Of a DNA stretch of 23,973 nt, positions 1-10,261 are shown piece by piece. Numbering within the stretch: the first letter of the stretch is position 1; every line of letters starts with the position of its first letter. Below the pieces are notes generated by a model. The model was not told where the DNA came from. It did not search any database and saw only the letters and a list, made by a program, of their open reading frames with translations. Position numbers and translations under genes: made by a program. Source of the DNA: Hydnum rufescens UP504 (lineage: Eukaryota > Basidiomycota > Agaricomycetes > Cantharellales > Hydnaceae); NCBI GenBank assembly GCA_014904985.1, contig MU129194.1, positions 37,021 through 60,993 of the forward strand, read 5' to 3'.

Positions 1-394
1 GATGTCTAGAGATGTCTAGGCATGTCTAGAGATGTCTTGGCATGTCTAGACATGTCTCAGCAGTAGGCATGTCTAGACATGTCTCAGCAATGTCTAGGCA
101 TGTCTAGACACATCTATCATGTCTATAGTCATGTCTAGACACATCTAGTCATGTCTATAGTCATGTCTAGACATGTCTAGTCATGTCTATAGTCATGTCT
201 AGACACATCCCATCATGTCTATATTCATGTCTAGACCACATCCGCTCATGTCTTAGGACACATCCTGTCATGTCTATAGTCATGTCTAGACACATCTAGT
301 CATGTCTATAGTCATGTCTAGACACATCTAGCAATGTCTAGTCATGTCTAGACATGTCTAGTCATGACTAACATGACTAGACATTGTCTAGACA
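1..394. repeat. Degenerate ATGTCTAGA tandem array
   Basis: The stretch is built almost entirely from variants of an 8-14 bp unit, CATGTCTAGACATG and shorter forms such as ATGTCTAG, ATGTCTATAGTC and ACACATCTAGTC. The full unit is its own reverse complement, so the array reads nearly the same on both strands. Units are irregularly spaced and mutated. The array starts before the window and ends near the sequence GACAAGG. No coding frame is convincing here. It could be a local satellite or a subterminal repeat block of a transposable element; the sequence does not decide. Confidence 0.85.
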
Positions 395-1196
395 AGGAAA
401 GGTGCATTAGGTAATATCCCATAATAACTTTGGATATCCAGTTACATATAAATGTTTCTTATTTTAAAAAAAGCCTAAATGCGGAATTGGATGAAGTATA
501 TCCAAATAATTATTTAGCCATCCCAGACCCAATGGAGGGCCCAGGACCAGGGGGAGGTGCCTGGGATGGGTGGAGGGACCCCTAAGGACCTGGCTGAGTG
601 AAGAAACCAGGCCCAGAGCAAGTGCTAGTGCCTGGAGAGATGGGGGCAGTAAAAATGATTACGCGGAAATTGCGGAACTTGCCGGATCTGAACCGCTGGG
701 CGGTTCTTTCTGAATTTGGCACATGATTGGGACTATTAGGGCAAAAAAACATATTAAAATTCAGCCAATTCCGATCAGTAGGTATTGAGATATGAGGAGA
801 ACAAGTTTGGACACTGAAAATTAATTTCCTCCCTTACAGAATACCTGGGAACTTGAAAATTTGCACAGAGTGTATAATATAATGTACTAATTATGTGCAA
901 AATTATCCAATACCCCCACTTTAAGTTAGGGAACTGGACAATGGATACCAGAGGCAGTGAAAATTGCCAAAAAAATACCCAATGAGCAGATATTCTGAAA
1001 CTTGGTATGTGATAGACACTCTCAGGTGAAGACCCACATGCCTAAATTAGACCTCTAACACTCTCCAGCCAGTGAACAAACCCTCCTGGGCAGTGCCTGT
1101 GGTGGGCTATTTTAGACATGTCTATATAGTGAACTTAGAAAAAAAATTCCCCACAATACCCCTTAGGCATGTCTTAGACATGCCTATACTCAGAAC

Positions 1197-1242
1197 ACCT
1201 CTTCGGTGGTTTGCAGATGCAAACTCAAACCACCTAAGAGGT
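1197..1242. repeat. Inverted repeat (16-bp arms, 14-nt loop)
   Basis: The left arm at 1197-1212 (ACCTCTTCGGTGGTTT) and right arm at 1227-1242 (AAACCACCTAAGAGGT) are reverse complements apart from one position. The loop is 14 nt. The mismatch is a CG in the left arm against TA-side bases in the right arm. The function is unknown; it could be a cruciform or hairpin in the leader of the element. Confidence 0.8.
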
Positions 1243-1617
1243 ACTATTTTGAGGGTGCATTAGGTGGTTCAATCGGTGTTGAGGTCCTCAATGATCTGCT
1301 TTCCAGTGATGCTCATATTGTCATCACAACTTTGAGATATAGCTGCTAGTCTGAAATATTTTCAGGGCATTTCCAGGTGTTGTTGTGCATATTAGGGTCT
1401 TGCAGGTGTGGTCATTGGGTAACAGTTTGCTGTCCTAATTGACCCAGCAAATTGAAATACTATATTAATTGTTGTGATCCTGATCATGGAGTGTACTGGC
1501 TAGGCAAAGAATTCAGCCAGGAACTTATTAATAAGACATTGAACTAGAATTTTGAGCTCACAAGATACTGTAAGATAAGAAGCCAATATGGCCAGAGTAG
1601 ATCCCCCTACTACTTGA

Positions 1618-1778
1618 GGTTCAGGTTTAAACTGGGTTCCAGACCAGTTTCCTGATTAAGGAAGGAGGCAAAACCTGAACCTGACCATGGGAAAACCACA
1701 TGGAACCTGACCTCAATGGAACTGGACCTAGGTCAGGTTTAGGTTTAAACCCAGGTTCCATTGGTTTAAACCTGAACC
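1618..1778. repeat. Fold-back repeat with perfect 15-bp arms
   Basis: GGTTCAGGTTTAAAC at 1618-1632 is the exact reverse complement of GTTTAAACCTGAACC at 1764-1778. The interval between them is full of further variants of GGTTTAAAC, AGGTTCC and CCTGAACC in both orientations, so the whole 161 bp can fold on itself. It lies about 100 bp upstream of the first Gag reading frame. Confidence 0.75.
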
Positions 1779-1875
1779 ACAGCATCCATAGATGGAACAC
1801 TATTGAGAGATCACACAATGACTGGACAAGCCAGTAAACAAGTATACAGACCCATTCTCAGCTGCTCCTGTCACC

Positions 1876-4192
1876 ATGTATCAGTTCCTCATGGTGTGGA
1901 TGAAGTTTTCTCCAGCACAATATAACTCTATGTACTTCATGTACAATGAGGAGCTGCAGGAGTGGCATATGGATCGGGAACTCCTCATTACAGTCCAAAT
2001 GGGCATCAAGAGGCTACAGAACATCATCTCAGATGTTATAGCTATAGTAGGAAATGAGGACCATCACTTTGTAATAGACTGTGAAGGGAAATTAGCAGAG
2101 CAGCTATGGATGTCCAAATGAATTGAAGAATTGAAAATGGCTGACAAGCTACTAAAGCTAAGGGTCAAGCTGACATTTGCTCAACTCTACAAACTAAGGA
2201 AGTTATGCCAGGGCGAAAGCTTATCCACTCCAATGGCCTCTGAGGATTCCCTTCCCCCTATGCCTGAATTAAGAGAGCACCTGTATAAGGCATGGCACAA
2301 TCCTTGCCTCCCCACAAAAAGGGTAGCCCGAAGAGCACTAGCTTTGGGCTGGGAAGCAATCCAAGGTGGTATCGATGGGACACACCCCATCATACAGGCA
2401 ACGAGGCACCTGTTCACAGGCAACCAGGCCATGAAGTACGCAGAATACAACATGAGGCTAGAGGAAGCGCTGGATGTGCAGCCACTCCCAAGAGTGGACA
2501 CCAACCCCCATGGCTTAGGCCTCTTCACACCAAGCTCAGATTTCAAGGAGCCTAGTGGAGATGCTGGCTTTGACCCCTCTCATGGTCCAAAAGCAGGCCC
2601 TGGCTCTATTATAAATCTGCCAGCCTGGCCCACTCCTCCTTCTGATCAGACAAGACTGGGGAACTCATCCACATATTGGGCCTCATCCATCAATCTTGAT
2701 GCATCCCTGTTGATGTGGCAGGACATCCCCCTCCACAACTCAATGCCCGGGGAGTCAGCTACCCCCATGCTGAACCCTTGTAATCAGCTTGCAGTCCTCT
2801 CACAATGAGTTTCCACACTGGGGGAAGGATTGAGGAACATCCTTTGGACCCCTTCAAAGTCACAGGCTCCAATAGGAGAACCCATGGGATCTTGGGAGAT
2901 GGGGCCCATAGTCAGATGCCTTGTGGGGAGACATCCTAGTGGAGACTCCCCCATGCTTTGACCTCCAGGCCCTTCTCATGCTCATTTGCCCCTAACCAAT
3001 TACCTGATTGGATGAGCAAACACTGTGGGTGAAGGGATCAAGTACCCTGGTGGTGCTTGGGACTCGGTTACAGATACCCCCACCTTGCCAGCCCTGGGAG
3101 CCACAAGGGCCCATGACTACTACACGAACCTAACCAAGGTGGCCCCATTCTCCCTCTCCCACACCCTCTTCCCTCATGATCCTGTGAGTCTTGCCCCATT
3201 GGAACTGGAAGGGCCCTCTGCCATCCCCACATCCTCCCAAAGCTCCTCCCAGAAGGAAGGTTGCAAACCTCCCATAGAGAACTCCAAGGGCAAGAGCCCC
3301 CAGCCCCCTCCTCCTCCCCACTCAGCTAGCTCGAAGGAAGGCAGAGGCAGGCCACCAGATGATGACAGTGGACCTGGGAAAGGAGGAGGAGGCCCAGGAT
3401 GAGGAGGTCCAGACCCTAGGTCCCCTTCCAATGGAGGATCCCCAGGCCCAGGCAGTCCCCCTGGCCCTCCTGGCCCTCCTGGCCCCCTGGGACCCCTGGG
3501 ACCACCTGGAGTGTTTTCCAATGCTCCCCCCACCAGACATGACCTGGGACAACTGACTGAAATGGACAGCAGTGCCAGAATGGGATGGTGATCAGGAGAC
3601 AGTGATCAATTGGCTCTATGAGTGTAGTGATCTTGTGAGTTTGGGCCTGGCTGTGGAAAGCCAGATAGCACAGATAGCCACCTTCCAGTTCAGAGGAGCC
3701 ATTGCCACTGCCTGGTGAGCTCATTCAGCTCCAGTCAAGCACTCTATCCTGCAGTCCTGGGATAATCTACAGGAATGGGTATTACACTGTTATCTCGGAG
3801 AGGCTTGGTATACAGCCCAGCGACTCAAATATAATGAGGAGACTTTCCATAGTGGGGAGCACCCCAATGAATCACCTGCTGAATATATACAGTGGTGCAT
3901 CCTCCTTTCCTGCATTTTCCTGCGCTTCACCCCCAATAGCCCTGAGGAAATGGCATCAGTAATGAACAATGCCCCTGCAAAATGGGATGTCATACTGAGA
4001 TGGAGCAACAGACCCCTGATCGAATCAGTCCTAATGTATGCCAAACAATTCAAGGCAACATTAGTAATGCAATGGAGGTCCTTGCAACACTATCAATGCT
4101 GCCAGGAATCAAAGAATTCCAAGAGAGTGAATTTCATCATGCAGGAGGATGCAGCAGAGAGGAGTGACCAGGAATCGCTGCACTCTCAATAA
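1876..4192 (+). pseudogene. gag: Gypsy Gag polyprotein, broken
   Basis: Gag is the structural capsid protein of the retroelement. One frame runs from 1876 to about 3575, interrupted only by TGA codons at 2119, 2806, 2959, 3013 and 3400. It then shifts and continues from about 3578 to the TAA ending at 4192. The second part contains a Retrotrans_gag-like domain: a WDGDQETVINWLYECSD stretch, an ATAW motif (followed by an in-frame TGA near 3715), and a later AEYIQWCILL segment. Just before it lies a Gly/Pro-rich linker including GPPGPPGPPGPLGPLGPPG. The start at 1876 follows TCACC and is the first methionine of the frame, but the frame may extend upstream across another TGA. Its overall layout (N-terminal part, proline-rich linker, capsid-like domain) fits Agaricomycete gypsy Gags. 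Confidence 0.75.
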
Positions 4193-4392
4193 AGCAACAA
4201 TCCAGAGGGAGCTTTTCAGTACTCTAGCAAGGAAGCAGAAGAAGGAAAGGCTTCCTCGATGGTGTTGAATGTAGGGAAACACCCAGGTGGTAAATCCTAC
4301 TGATCACCATGTTGTGCCTATCCCCAGGCAAGAAGAGCAGATAATGCTGAAAAGATGTACCCTTATCTTCAGGATGACACATAGTCAGCCAC

Positions 4393-4579
4393 CATAAACC
4401 TGGTCAGAAGTGTTTCACATGTGGTAGTGAGAAACACTGGGTGAGGGACTGCAAACACTTCAGGGTGTATTCCAATCATTTAGAAAGGAGAATGCTTAAG
4501 AAGGAGCATAGATGCTATGAGATGCCCAGTTACAAAGCAGCCTACTCAGCTATGGTGGACACTACACAGAATTTTTAGA
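4393..4579 (+). pseudogene. CCHC zinc knuckle (nucleocapsid part of Gag)
   Basis: Nucleotides 4411-4452 encode CFTCGSEKHWVRDC, a complete C-x2-C-x4-H-x4-C zinc knuckle, the RNA-binding nucleocapsid motif of retroelement Gags. The local frame runs from about 4393 to a TAG at 4577-4579 and is rich in basic residues after the knuckle. It is in a different frame from the preceding capsid part, with a disrupted stretch of about 200 bp between them (4193-4392). All four metal ligands are intact. This is the end of gag, or the Gag-Pol junction. Confidence 0.8.
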
Positions 4580-4915
4580 TTCGGAGCAGATGAAGCTAGC
4601 TTTGCCATCTTGCTCCCTTGTACCCTATAGAAGGTCCCCACATATAATGACACATATAAACCTGTTGCATAATGTAAACGTGGCCATGGGTAATATACAA
4701 CTTCCCCCTCCTGTAAGATCCTTCTTGGACCCACCAAGAAAGCCACCTGATAGACAGCATTCCTGTGACCCTGGGGCTGCAAATCAGCAATTCATAGCAG
4801 CAGCCACAACATCAGGGCCAGGGGAGAATGAACCTCCAGGATTACCTAAAGCATCAAATGATCTTCCAGTGAAGGTTATTCATTGCCTCAAGGCTAGAAC
4901 TACACCCCAGGGAAA

Positions 4916-5365
4916 TTGGCTCTCAGCATCACGGCACTCAGTGTGTATGGTGGCCACCTGGGGTCACTCTCGGGTCCGCAAGTGCAGCTGCAACTGGATT
5001 CGGGTGCAGACATCACCCTGATATCAGAGGAATGCTATAAAGCCCTGGAATGCTGCCCAAAATTACAAAAAGGAATGAAACTCAGCCTCTTTGAGCTCAC
5101 CAATCAAGCAAAAATCCTAGGGTACATGAGTCTCCAAGTCTTCATGCCCACGATGGATGGCCAAATGCTAGAGTTCATTGAAGAAGCCTATGTGATACCA
5201 GGAATGAACATTCCAGTGCTGCTAGGAGAGGGCTTCCAGGTCAATTATGAGGTCTCTGTACTGAGATTGGCACAAGGAATGCATCTGTTGATCAACCAGC
5301 CAGGGGAACAATTCAACATCCCAGCTCACTTGACTCCCCCTTTGACCAAAGATTTCCAGGTCTGA
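4916..5365 (+). pseudogene. pol: Pol: retropepsin-like aspartic protease
   Basis: This frame encodes the protease that cleaves the Gag-Pol polyprotein. The catalytic signature LDSGADITLIS lies at about residues 27-37 (nucleotides near 4994), and a later hydrophobic YVIPGMNIPVLLGEGF segment (near 5188) matches the flap-to-ILG part of Ty3/gypsy proteases. The frame ends at TGA 5363-5365 but reads on in the same frame to 5845. The true start is unclear: 4590-5021 is open in another frame, and 4916 is only the first plausible start in this frame. The protease fold appears complete, but the polyprotein is broken on both sides. Confidence 0.85.
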
Positions 5366-6144
5366 CCCCATCATTCCCCAGAAGTAAAAAATCACACCGC
5401 ATACTTAGCCACTTCCAGAAACCCCAGCAACACACAAAAAAGCAGGACTCCCACAATGCATTTACTGCAAGCAGCCGCAGACATGAAGATTCATGCAGGG
5501 TGGGTTGCCAGGGTTCCTGTGGAAGGCCCAACTGCAGGTCATGATGAATGGTTTGTGGAGAGAGTCGTACTCCCCACCTGCAATGGAAGCTTCCTAGCCA
5601 CCCCTTCAACACTGGTCAAGTCAAAGGAACTCATACTAGCAGTAGCTAACATGTCCCCTTCCATGGAATGGATCCAGAAGGGCGATGTATTAGGTGTCTT
5701 ACATGACCCAGAGCAATACCTTGATAGTGCCAAGGATGATGAGAAAACACAGCATTTGAAGGCCTATGCCCAAGTAGTGCAGAAGATTGCCAGGGGATCA
5801 CTAGGAGATAGGGATTTGTCAGATCAAGCATTGGCAAAGTTGTGAGTGCTGGAGATTCCTCCCAAACCTGACAAACCTGAGGAACTGTGGGGCCCTAAGA
5901 CATCAGAGCCTGCAGACCCAATGACATATGACTCCAAGAGACTGGAGGAACTCATCGACATAGCTCTGGATGCTCCCCCAGATATAAAGGCAAAAACCTT
6001 GAAATTGATCAGGAAGCATATCCAGGCATTTGGGTTTGATGATTGCCTGGGAACCCTTGAGACAATTGCCAAGATCTGTACAAAAGAGGAGGCTCACCCA
6101 GTTTCCATGCCCATGTACAGGGCTTCACCAGCAAAGAGGCAAGT
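5366..6144 (+). pseudogene. pol: Pol: linker between protease and RT
   Basis: The protease frame continues here, interrupted by TGA at 5363 and 5843. It encodes the spacer that precedes the RT fingers in this gypsy group. Recognisable parts are a second barrel-like segment (AGWVARVPVEG, near 5500), an acidic stretch (LEELIDIALDAPPDIK, near 5945) and the run into RT (PMYRASPAKRQV, ending at 6144). The frame is cut at this last motif by the LTR at 6145 and resumes at 6992. Confidence 0.75.
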
Positions 6145-6324
6145 TGTCAGGGCAACACTGCCATCAAAGCCACAAACAGAAAGAGGAAAGAGATTAATTA
6201 ACCACACACTATCACAGTGGGAATCCTGAGTATACACCACACAACAAGGGACACACAAGTCTCACACCTATTGCAGTGGGAATCCTGAGAGATCAAAACT
6301 GGTGATCCCCCAACTGCAAAGGGC

Positions 6325-6332
6325 TATAAATA
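6325..6332 (+). promoter_or_regulatory. TATA box of the LTR
   Basis: TATAAATA lies about 180 bp inside the LTR that starts at 6145, a normal place for the U3 core promoter. A C/T-rich stretch follows. This also sets the orientation of the LTR as +. Confidence 0.5.
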
Positions 6333-6537
6333 CTATTTCCTTCACACAGCCACCAGCCTTCCAGAGCCTTCCACCATCTTCCATAACCTTCTGGATCCTT
6401 CTAGAATGCTGGCTCCACAGCCCATCAGTCAGCCTCCACAACCACCATCACTAAGCCTCACTAAGCTGATGCAGCCATGTTATGAATCCTATGTGCACCT
6501 CCACATGGCTATGCCCCAACTTCCATATGTATCCCCC

Positions 6538-6915
6538 TTAGCATATGTACTTCCAAGGCAGTGTATGCCTGGGTACTCCAAAGGTGTCCAAAGTGTCAAA
6601 GGACCATAATGATGTGGATGGAGTATGGATTGGGACAGGTGGTGTGGATTCAGGGACTGGGGGCAGAGGAGGAGGAGGGGGAGTCTGGATTGGTAACTCC
6701 ATGGACTCATGTGGGGAGCAAGGGAATGACAGGTGCTGACAAGGGCACCAATGCTGCCACTGGTTGACTACCCAGCTCATAGCCCACTGGTTGAGGCCCA
6801 ATAGAATGAGGGCAATAATAATAAGAGAAATGCCAATAATGGCAAGGATGACAATAACCCCCTTAGTGAATGGAGGGAGAGAGGAGATGAGAGCATTTGA
6901 GGAAGTAGGCACCAT
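6538..6915 (-). CDS. Possible small membrane protein antisense in the LTR
   Basis: An uninterrupted 125-residue frame runs antisense inside the solo LTR. After an N-terminal segment rich in Ser and Thr, about residues 20-41 are almost purely Ile, Leu, Val, Ala and Gly, which would make a good single membrane helix (KGVIVILAIIGISLIIIA and onward). A proline-rich stretch (PPPPPLPPVPE) follows near residue 85. LTRs do not normally encode proteins and I recognise no family. It may be a chance frame in T-rich antisense sequence, or a captured fragment. I rate it low. Confidence 0.2.
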   Translation of the reverse strand: MVPTSSNALISSLPPFTKGVIVILAIIGISLIIIALILLGLNQWAMSWVVNQWQHWCPCQHLSFPCSPHESMELPIQTPPPPPLPPVPESTPPVPIHTPSTSLWSFDTLDTFGVPRHTLPWKYIC

Positions 6916-6991
6916 ATGATAGAGTCAATGAAGAATGATATTCCAATGGGTAAGTCCTTAAGCAGAAGCAAATGTCAATTTGATCCTGACA

Positions 6992-7765
6992 CAGGTGATC
7001 GACAAGCAGATGGATAAGTGGATTTGCCAGGAGGTGGTAGAACCTTCGAAAAGTCCCTGGGCCACCCCTGTAGTTATAGCATACCAGAATGGGAAGCCAC
7101 AATTCTGTGTAGACTACAGGAAGCTCAATGCCATGACCATACCTGACAAGTTCCCAATTCCTCAGCAAATGGAGATCCTGCAGGCCCTGTCAGGATCACA
7201 GGTTTTGTCTGCCCTTGATGCACTAGTGGGATTCCACCAGATGATGATGGAGGAAGAGGATAAAGAGAAAATGGCTTTTCATTCACATTGAGGGCTCTGG
7301 CAGTTCAAACAAATGCCCTTTGGCCTTAGGAATGGCCCCTCGATTTTCCAGAGAATGATGCAATCTATCCTTGCCCCCTTTCTTTGGATATTCTCACTGG
7401 TGTACATAGATGACATAGTGGTGTATTCAAAATCATACAAGGAGCATCTGGAGCACCTAGATCTAGTCCTACAAGCCTGTGCAGAAGCCAAATTGACCCT
7501 AGCCCCCAAGAAGTGTCACTTCATGTACACCTCTATCCTCCTATTGGGGCAGAAAGTCTCCCAACTTGGGCTGTCAACCCACAAGGAAAAGATTAAAGCT
7601 GTTACAGGCCTAGCTCGTCCCCATAATAAAGCAATGCTGCAAATGTTTTTGGGGATGGCTGTGTATTTCTCACACTTTATACTGTATTACTCAGAGCAAG
7701 CAGCACCGCTATTTGAACTAGTAAGGAAGGGTATAAACTGGACCTGGGGAGCTGAGCAAGAATGA
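6992..7765 (+). pseudogene. pol: Pol: reverse transcriptase domain
   Basis: RT copies the element RNA into cDNA. The frame resumes after the LTR with IDKQMDKWICQEVVEPSKSP, then FCVDYRKLNAMTIPDKFPIP, LSALDALVGFHQ, and after the stop GLWQFKQMPFGLRNGPSIFQ. The catalytic box VYIDDIVVYS is at about 7400-7429 (YIDD at 7403-7414), and the thumb/connection (LGQKVSQLGLSTHKEKIKAV, FLGMAVYFSHF) follows. A TGA at 7289-7291 lies in HSH-stop-GLWQF, where the family has HRGLW, so an arginine CGA has become TGA. Catalytic aspartates are present at YIDD and in the LDAL motif, but the stop and the nested LTR make the domain non-functional. Confidence 0.93.
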
Positions 7766-8361
7766 GCCTTTGAAGATGTCAAAGAAGGACTAGTCTCAGC
7801 CCCCATACTCGGCCATTCGATTCCAGCTAGGCCATACCATGTATATTCTGACATGTCAGATGTAGTGATAGGGCCAGCTTACAACAAATACAGCCAATAG
7901 CAGTAAGGGATCTAAAAGGCATGAAAATATACAATAAGATCCTCACTGCTTACACAAAGGGCAAACTGGTCCCAAAGATAGCTTGTCAAGCCTCAAAAAA
8001 TATCAATGACATACCCAACTCTGACCCCTGGGCTGAAAATGTGTAAGATATGATCATGCATATTGAATGAGTCATTGCCTACTGGAGTGGATCCCTGAAG
8101 TCTGCCAAATGAAATTATTCAGCAATGGAAAGAGAAGCCCTAGGGGCTAAGGAAGTGCTAGTGTGCTTCCAACCCTTCATTGAAGGCAAGAAGAACATTG
8201 TGATCACAGATCATGCAGTGCTACAGTGGGCCAGGATGTACGAAAATGCTAACAGGCATCTCATGGCATGGGGGGCAGTATTCGCAGCATATCCAGGCCT
8301 GGACATAGTGCATAGAGCAGGCATCGTCCATTCAAACATTGATCCCCTCTCAAGGCTGTGA
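7766..8361 (+). pseudogene. pol: Pol: RNase H domain
   Basis: RNase H removes the RNA strand of the hybrid. The same frame reads through TGA 7763 into AFEDVKEGLVSAPIL and PYHVYSDMSDV (first catalytic aspartate in YSDMSD). A one-base loss near 7880 shifts the frame, which resumes as QQIQPIAVRDLKG, VIAYWSGSLKSA, NYSAMEREALGAKEVL and VITDHAVLQWA (ITDH motif), ending VHSNIDPLSRL with TGA at 8359. TGA at 8068 and 8110 sit before VIAYWS and NYSA, where arginine is usual in the family. One TAA (8044) is the only non-TGA stop in this part. Confidence 0.88.
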
Positions 8362-9690
8362 CAGAGTCCACCACATCAGTCACCTGTGGAAGACAATTCC
8401 CCCTCCTTACTGAGTCACCTTTCAACACAACCAATATTTGCTTGGGAGGACATAGTAGAAAGGAAGCCTGCCAAGCAAGCAGCATTCCTCTTCACTCAAG
8501 CTCAGAGCAGGGCACAGGGTCCTCAGGAGGCCAAGAGGGCCTCCACTAGTGCAACAGAGGAAATAGAGCTGGCAGCATGATGAAGAGCCAGGACAGCAAA
8601 CCCCCTGAGCCAGGAGTATGTGCCATGGATACTAAACATTGAAATCAGCCCCCAAAGGATAGAAGCTTTTGTCCAGGGATACCAAACAGACCCTAGCTTC
8701 CAACAGCCTTGGAATGAAGCAGCAGAAGACGAAGCAGAGCTCCTGGCAGCCCAGAGATTCTACAAGTCCAAAGAAGGACTCTTGATCTTCCGAGATGTGG
8801 ATTGGGTGGCGTGATTATGTGTGCCAAGGACAGAAGTACACAGGATACTCAAAGAATCAGATGAGTCACCTTGGGAAACCACCCACACAGGATCCTCCAG
8901 GCTCTTCCACAAGCTCACTGCATGGTTCTACTGGCCCAGGATGTGGACAGATGTGGTCGACTACACCAAAACATGCAATGTCTGTCAGAAGATCAAATCT
9001 GACAAATGGGGACTGATGGGAAAGCTCCACCCCCATGCTATCCCACTACTTCCATTTGAAGTCATGACCTTAGATCTCATCACAGGCCTTCTGAAGTCAG
9101 GAGGGTATGATGCAGTACTGGTGATAGTGGACAAGCTTACCAAATTCATCCAATACATCCCCACCACTTTGAGCTTGAAGCAAGACAGCTTCACCAAGAT
9201 GTTCATCCAGCATGTCATCCTGAAGTATGGTCTCCCAAAACAGATGATCGCAGATCGAGACACCAGATGGTCCTGATCCTTCTGGGTGTCAGTTGCCAAA
9301 CATCTGGAACTGGGTCTACTTCTGTCGATGTCACACCACCTGCAGACAGATGGACAAACAGAAAAGACCAATGACACACTCGAAGTTGCATTATGAGCTT
9401 ACACAGCTGGGAATCATAGTTCTTGGGCCCAGTGGCTAAGAACACTCACAATGGCCCACAACTCGATGCCTCATTCTTCTACAGGCTACTCCCCCTTTTT
9501 CCTTTTGCATGGATACTCCCCAAAGACTGGGGCAACTGCAATGGACCCAGTGGGAAGGGGTGTCAGATGGATTGAGCTAGACAATGCAGCAGGATCCTCA
9601 TTTGTAGGTGAGCTGGAAGCCCACCATTCACTAGCCTGGGATGCCCTAGCAAGAGCTCAGGCCAGGCAGGCAAAAGCCTACAATTCATGA
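8362..9690 (+). pseudogene. pol: Pol: integrase
   Basis: Integrase joins the cDNA to target DNA. After a variable linker (with a double TGA at 8578-8583) the frame gives an H2C2 zinc-binding region: His in TTHTGSS, then the pair C-x2-C in TCNVCQ (near 8979). The DDE core is visible: first Asp in VMTLDLITG (near 9073), second in MIADRDTRW (near 9255), and Glu in TDGQTEKTNDTLE (near 9355). The later MPHSSTGYSPFFLLHGYSP motif is typical of gypsy integrases. In-frame TGA occur at 8812, 9274, 9394 and 9688; those before LCVPR and in LEVAL-stop-AYT fall where family members carry arginine. No other stop type is present in this section. Confidence 0.9.
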
Positions 9691-10179
9691 AGACACAACA
9701 AAGAATTTGAGGAAGGGGATGAGGTTCTAGTGAACCCCCACTCTCTCGAGCTGGTCGACATGCAAGGCACAGGGAGGAAGCTGGTACAACAATGCATAGG
9801 TCCCTTCCAGATTTCAGAAAAGATAAACCCCATAGTCTACCACATGAATATACCCCCTGAATATAAGATGCATCCTATCATAAATATACAACATCTGGTA
9901 AAATACCATCACAATGAGCAAGACAATGAATGGGCTAAACTACCAGAGCTAAGGGAACTGGCAAAAGAGGAAGAATATGAGGTAGAGAAGATCATAGGGC
10001 ATCACTACAATTGATTGAGGAGAAGGAGAGAGTACCTAGTGAGGTGGAAGGGGTATGGGCCTGAGTGCGACACATTTGAGCCCGAGACAGGTCTACGGAA
10101 TGCCTTCTCATGCCTCAGGGAATACCATAAAACCCTGGAAGAACATGGTGGCAAAAACAAGGACCCCACAAGGCCATAG
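9691..10179 (+). pseudogene. pol: Pol: integrase C-terminus and chromodomain
   Basis: The segment begins with the GPY/F-like part of integrase (FEEGDEVLVNPHSLEL, then IGPFQISEKI) and the linker YEVEKIIGHHYN. TGA 10012-10014 interrupts it, and the chromodomain follows: RRRREYLVRWKGYGPECDTFEPE with LRNAFSCLREYHK. Chromodomains of this class steer integration toward methylated or heterochromatic histones; the aromatic cage partners YLV, W and the later FEP (family WEP) are recognisable, with F in place of the usual W. The frame ends at TAG 10177-10179. Confidence 0.85.
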
Positions 10180-10187
10180 TGGAGCCT

Positions 10188-10226
10188 CTCAACCTCAACC
10201 TCAACCTTAACCTCAATCTCAATCTC
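10188..10226. repeat. CTCAAC hexanucleotide microsatellite
   Basis: Six and a half units of CTCAAC with drift to CTTAAC and CTCAAT. It lies just after the pol stop and would encode alternating Asn-Leu in one frame. It is a simple repeat with no evident function. Confidence 0.8.
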
Positions 10227-10261
10227 CTTGCAGCCCAATCCCATCTTCCTGGTAGTGCCTC

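Larger units (their letters stand above)
395..1875. other. Unassigned region upstream of gag
   Basis: I see no supported gene in this 1.5-kb stretch. It should hold the 5' LTR or leader of the gypsy element, but I could not find a primer-binding site or a matching copy downstream of pol. Isolated copies of the array motif recur near 1114-1123 (AGACATGTCT) and 1166-1183 (GGCATGTCTTAGACATGC). Two fold-back repeats inside it are listed separately. Short open frames such as 1072-1263 look like chance. Confidence 0.5.
6145..6991 (+). mobile_element. Solo LTR (847 bp) inserted in pol
   Basis: The insert begins TGTCAGGG and ends CCTGACA, matching inverted LTR termini of the 5'-TG..CA-3' type. It is flanked by CAAGT (6140-6144) and CAGGT (6992-6996), a 5-bp target duplication with one changed base. 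Removing the LTR and one duplication takes out 852 bp, a multiple of three, and joins SPAKRQV directly to IDKQMDKW, the arrangement expected in this pol family. A TATAAATA box at 6325-6332 suggests U3 lies on the left. CAGTGGGAATCCTGAG occurs twice (6215-6230, 6274-6289). No internal element sequence remains, so it probably formed by LTR-LTR recombination. Confidence 0.85.

Noticed and set aside
3174..3533. A - strand Gly/Pro-rich collagen-like frame
   Set aside because: It is the antisense of the Gly/Pro-rich linker of Gag, which fits the + strand element.
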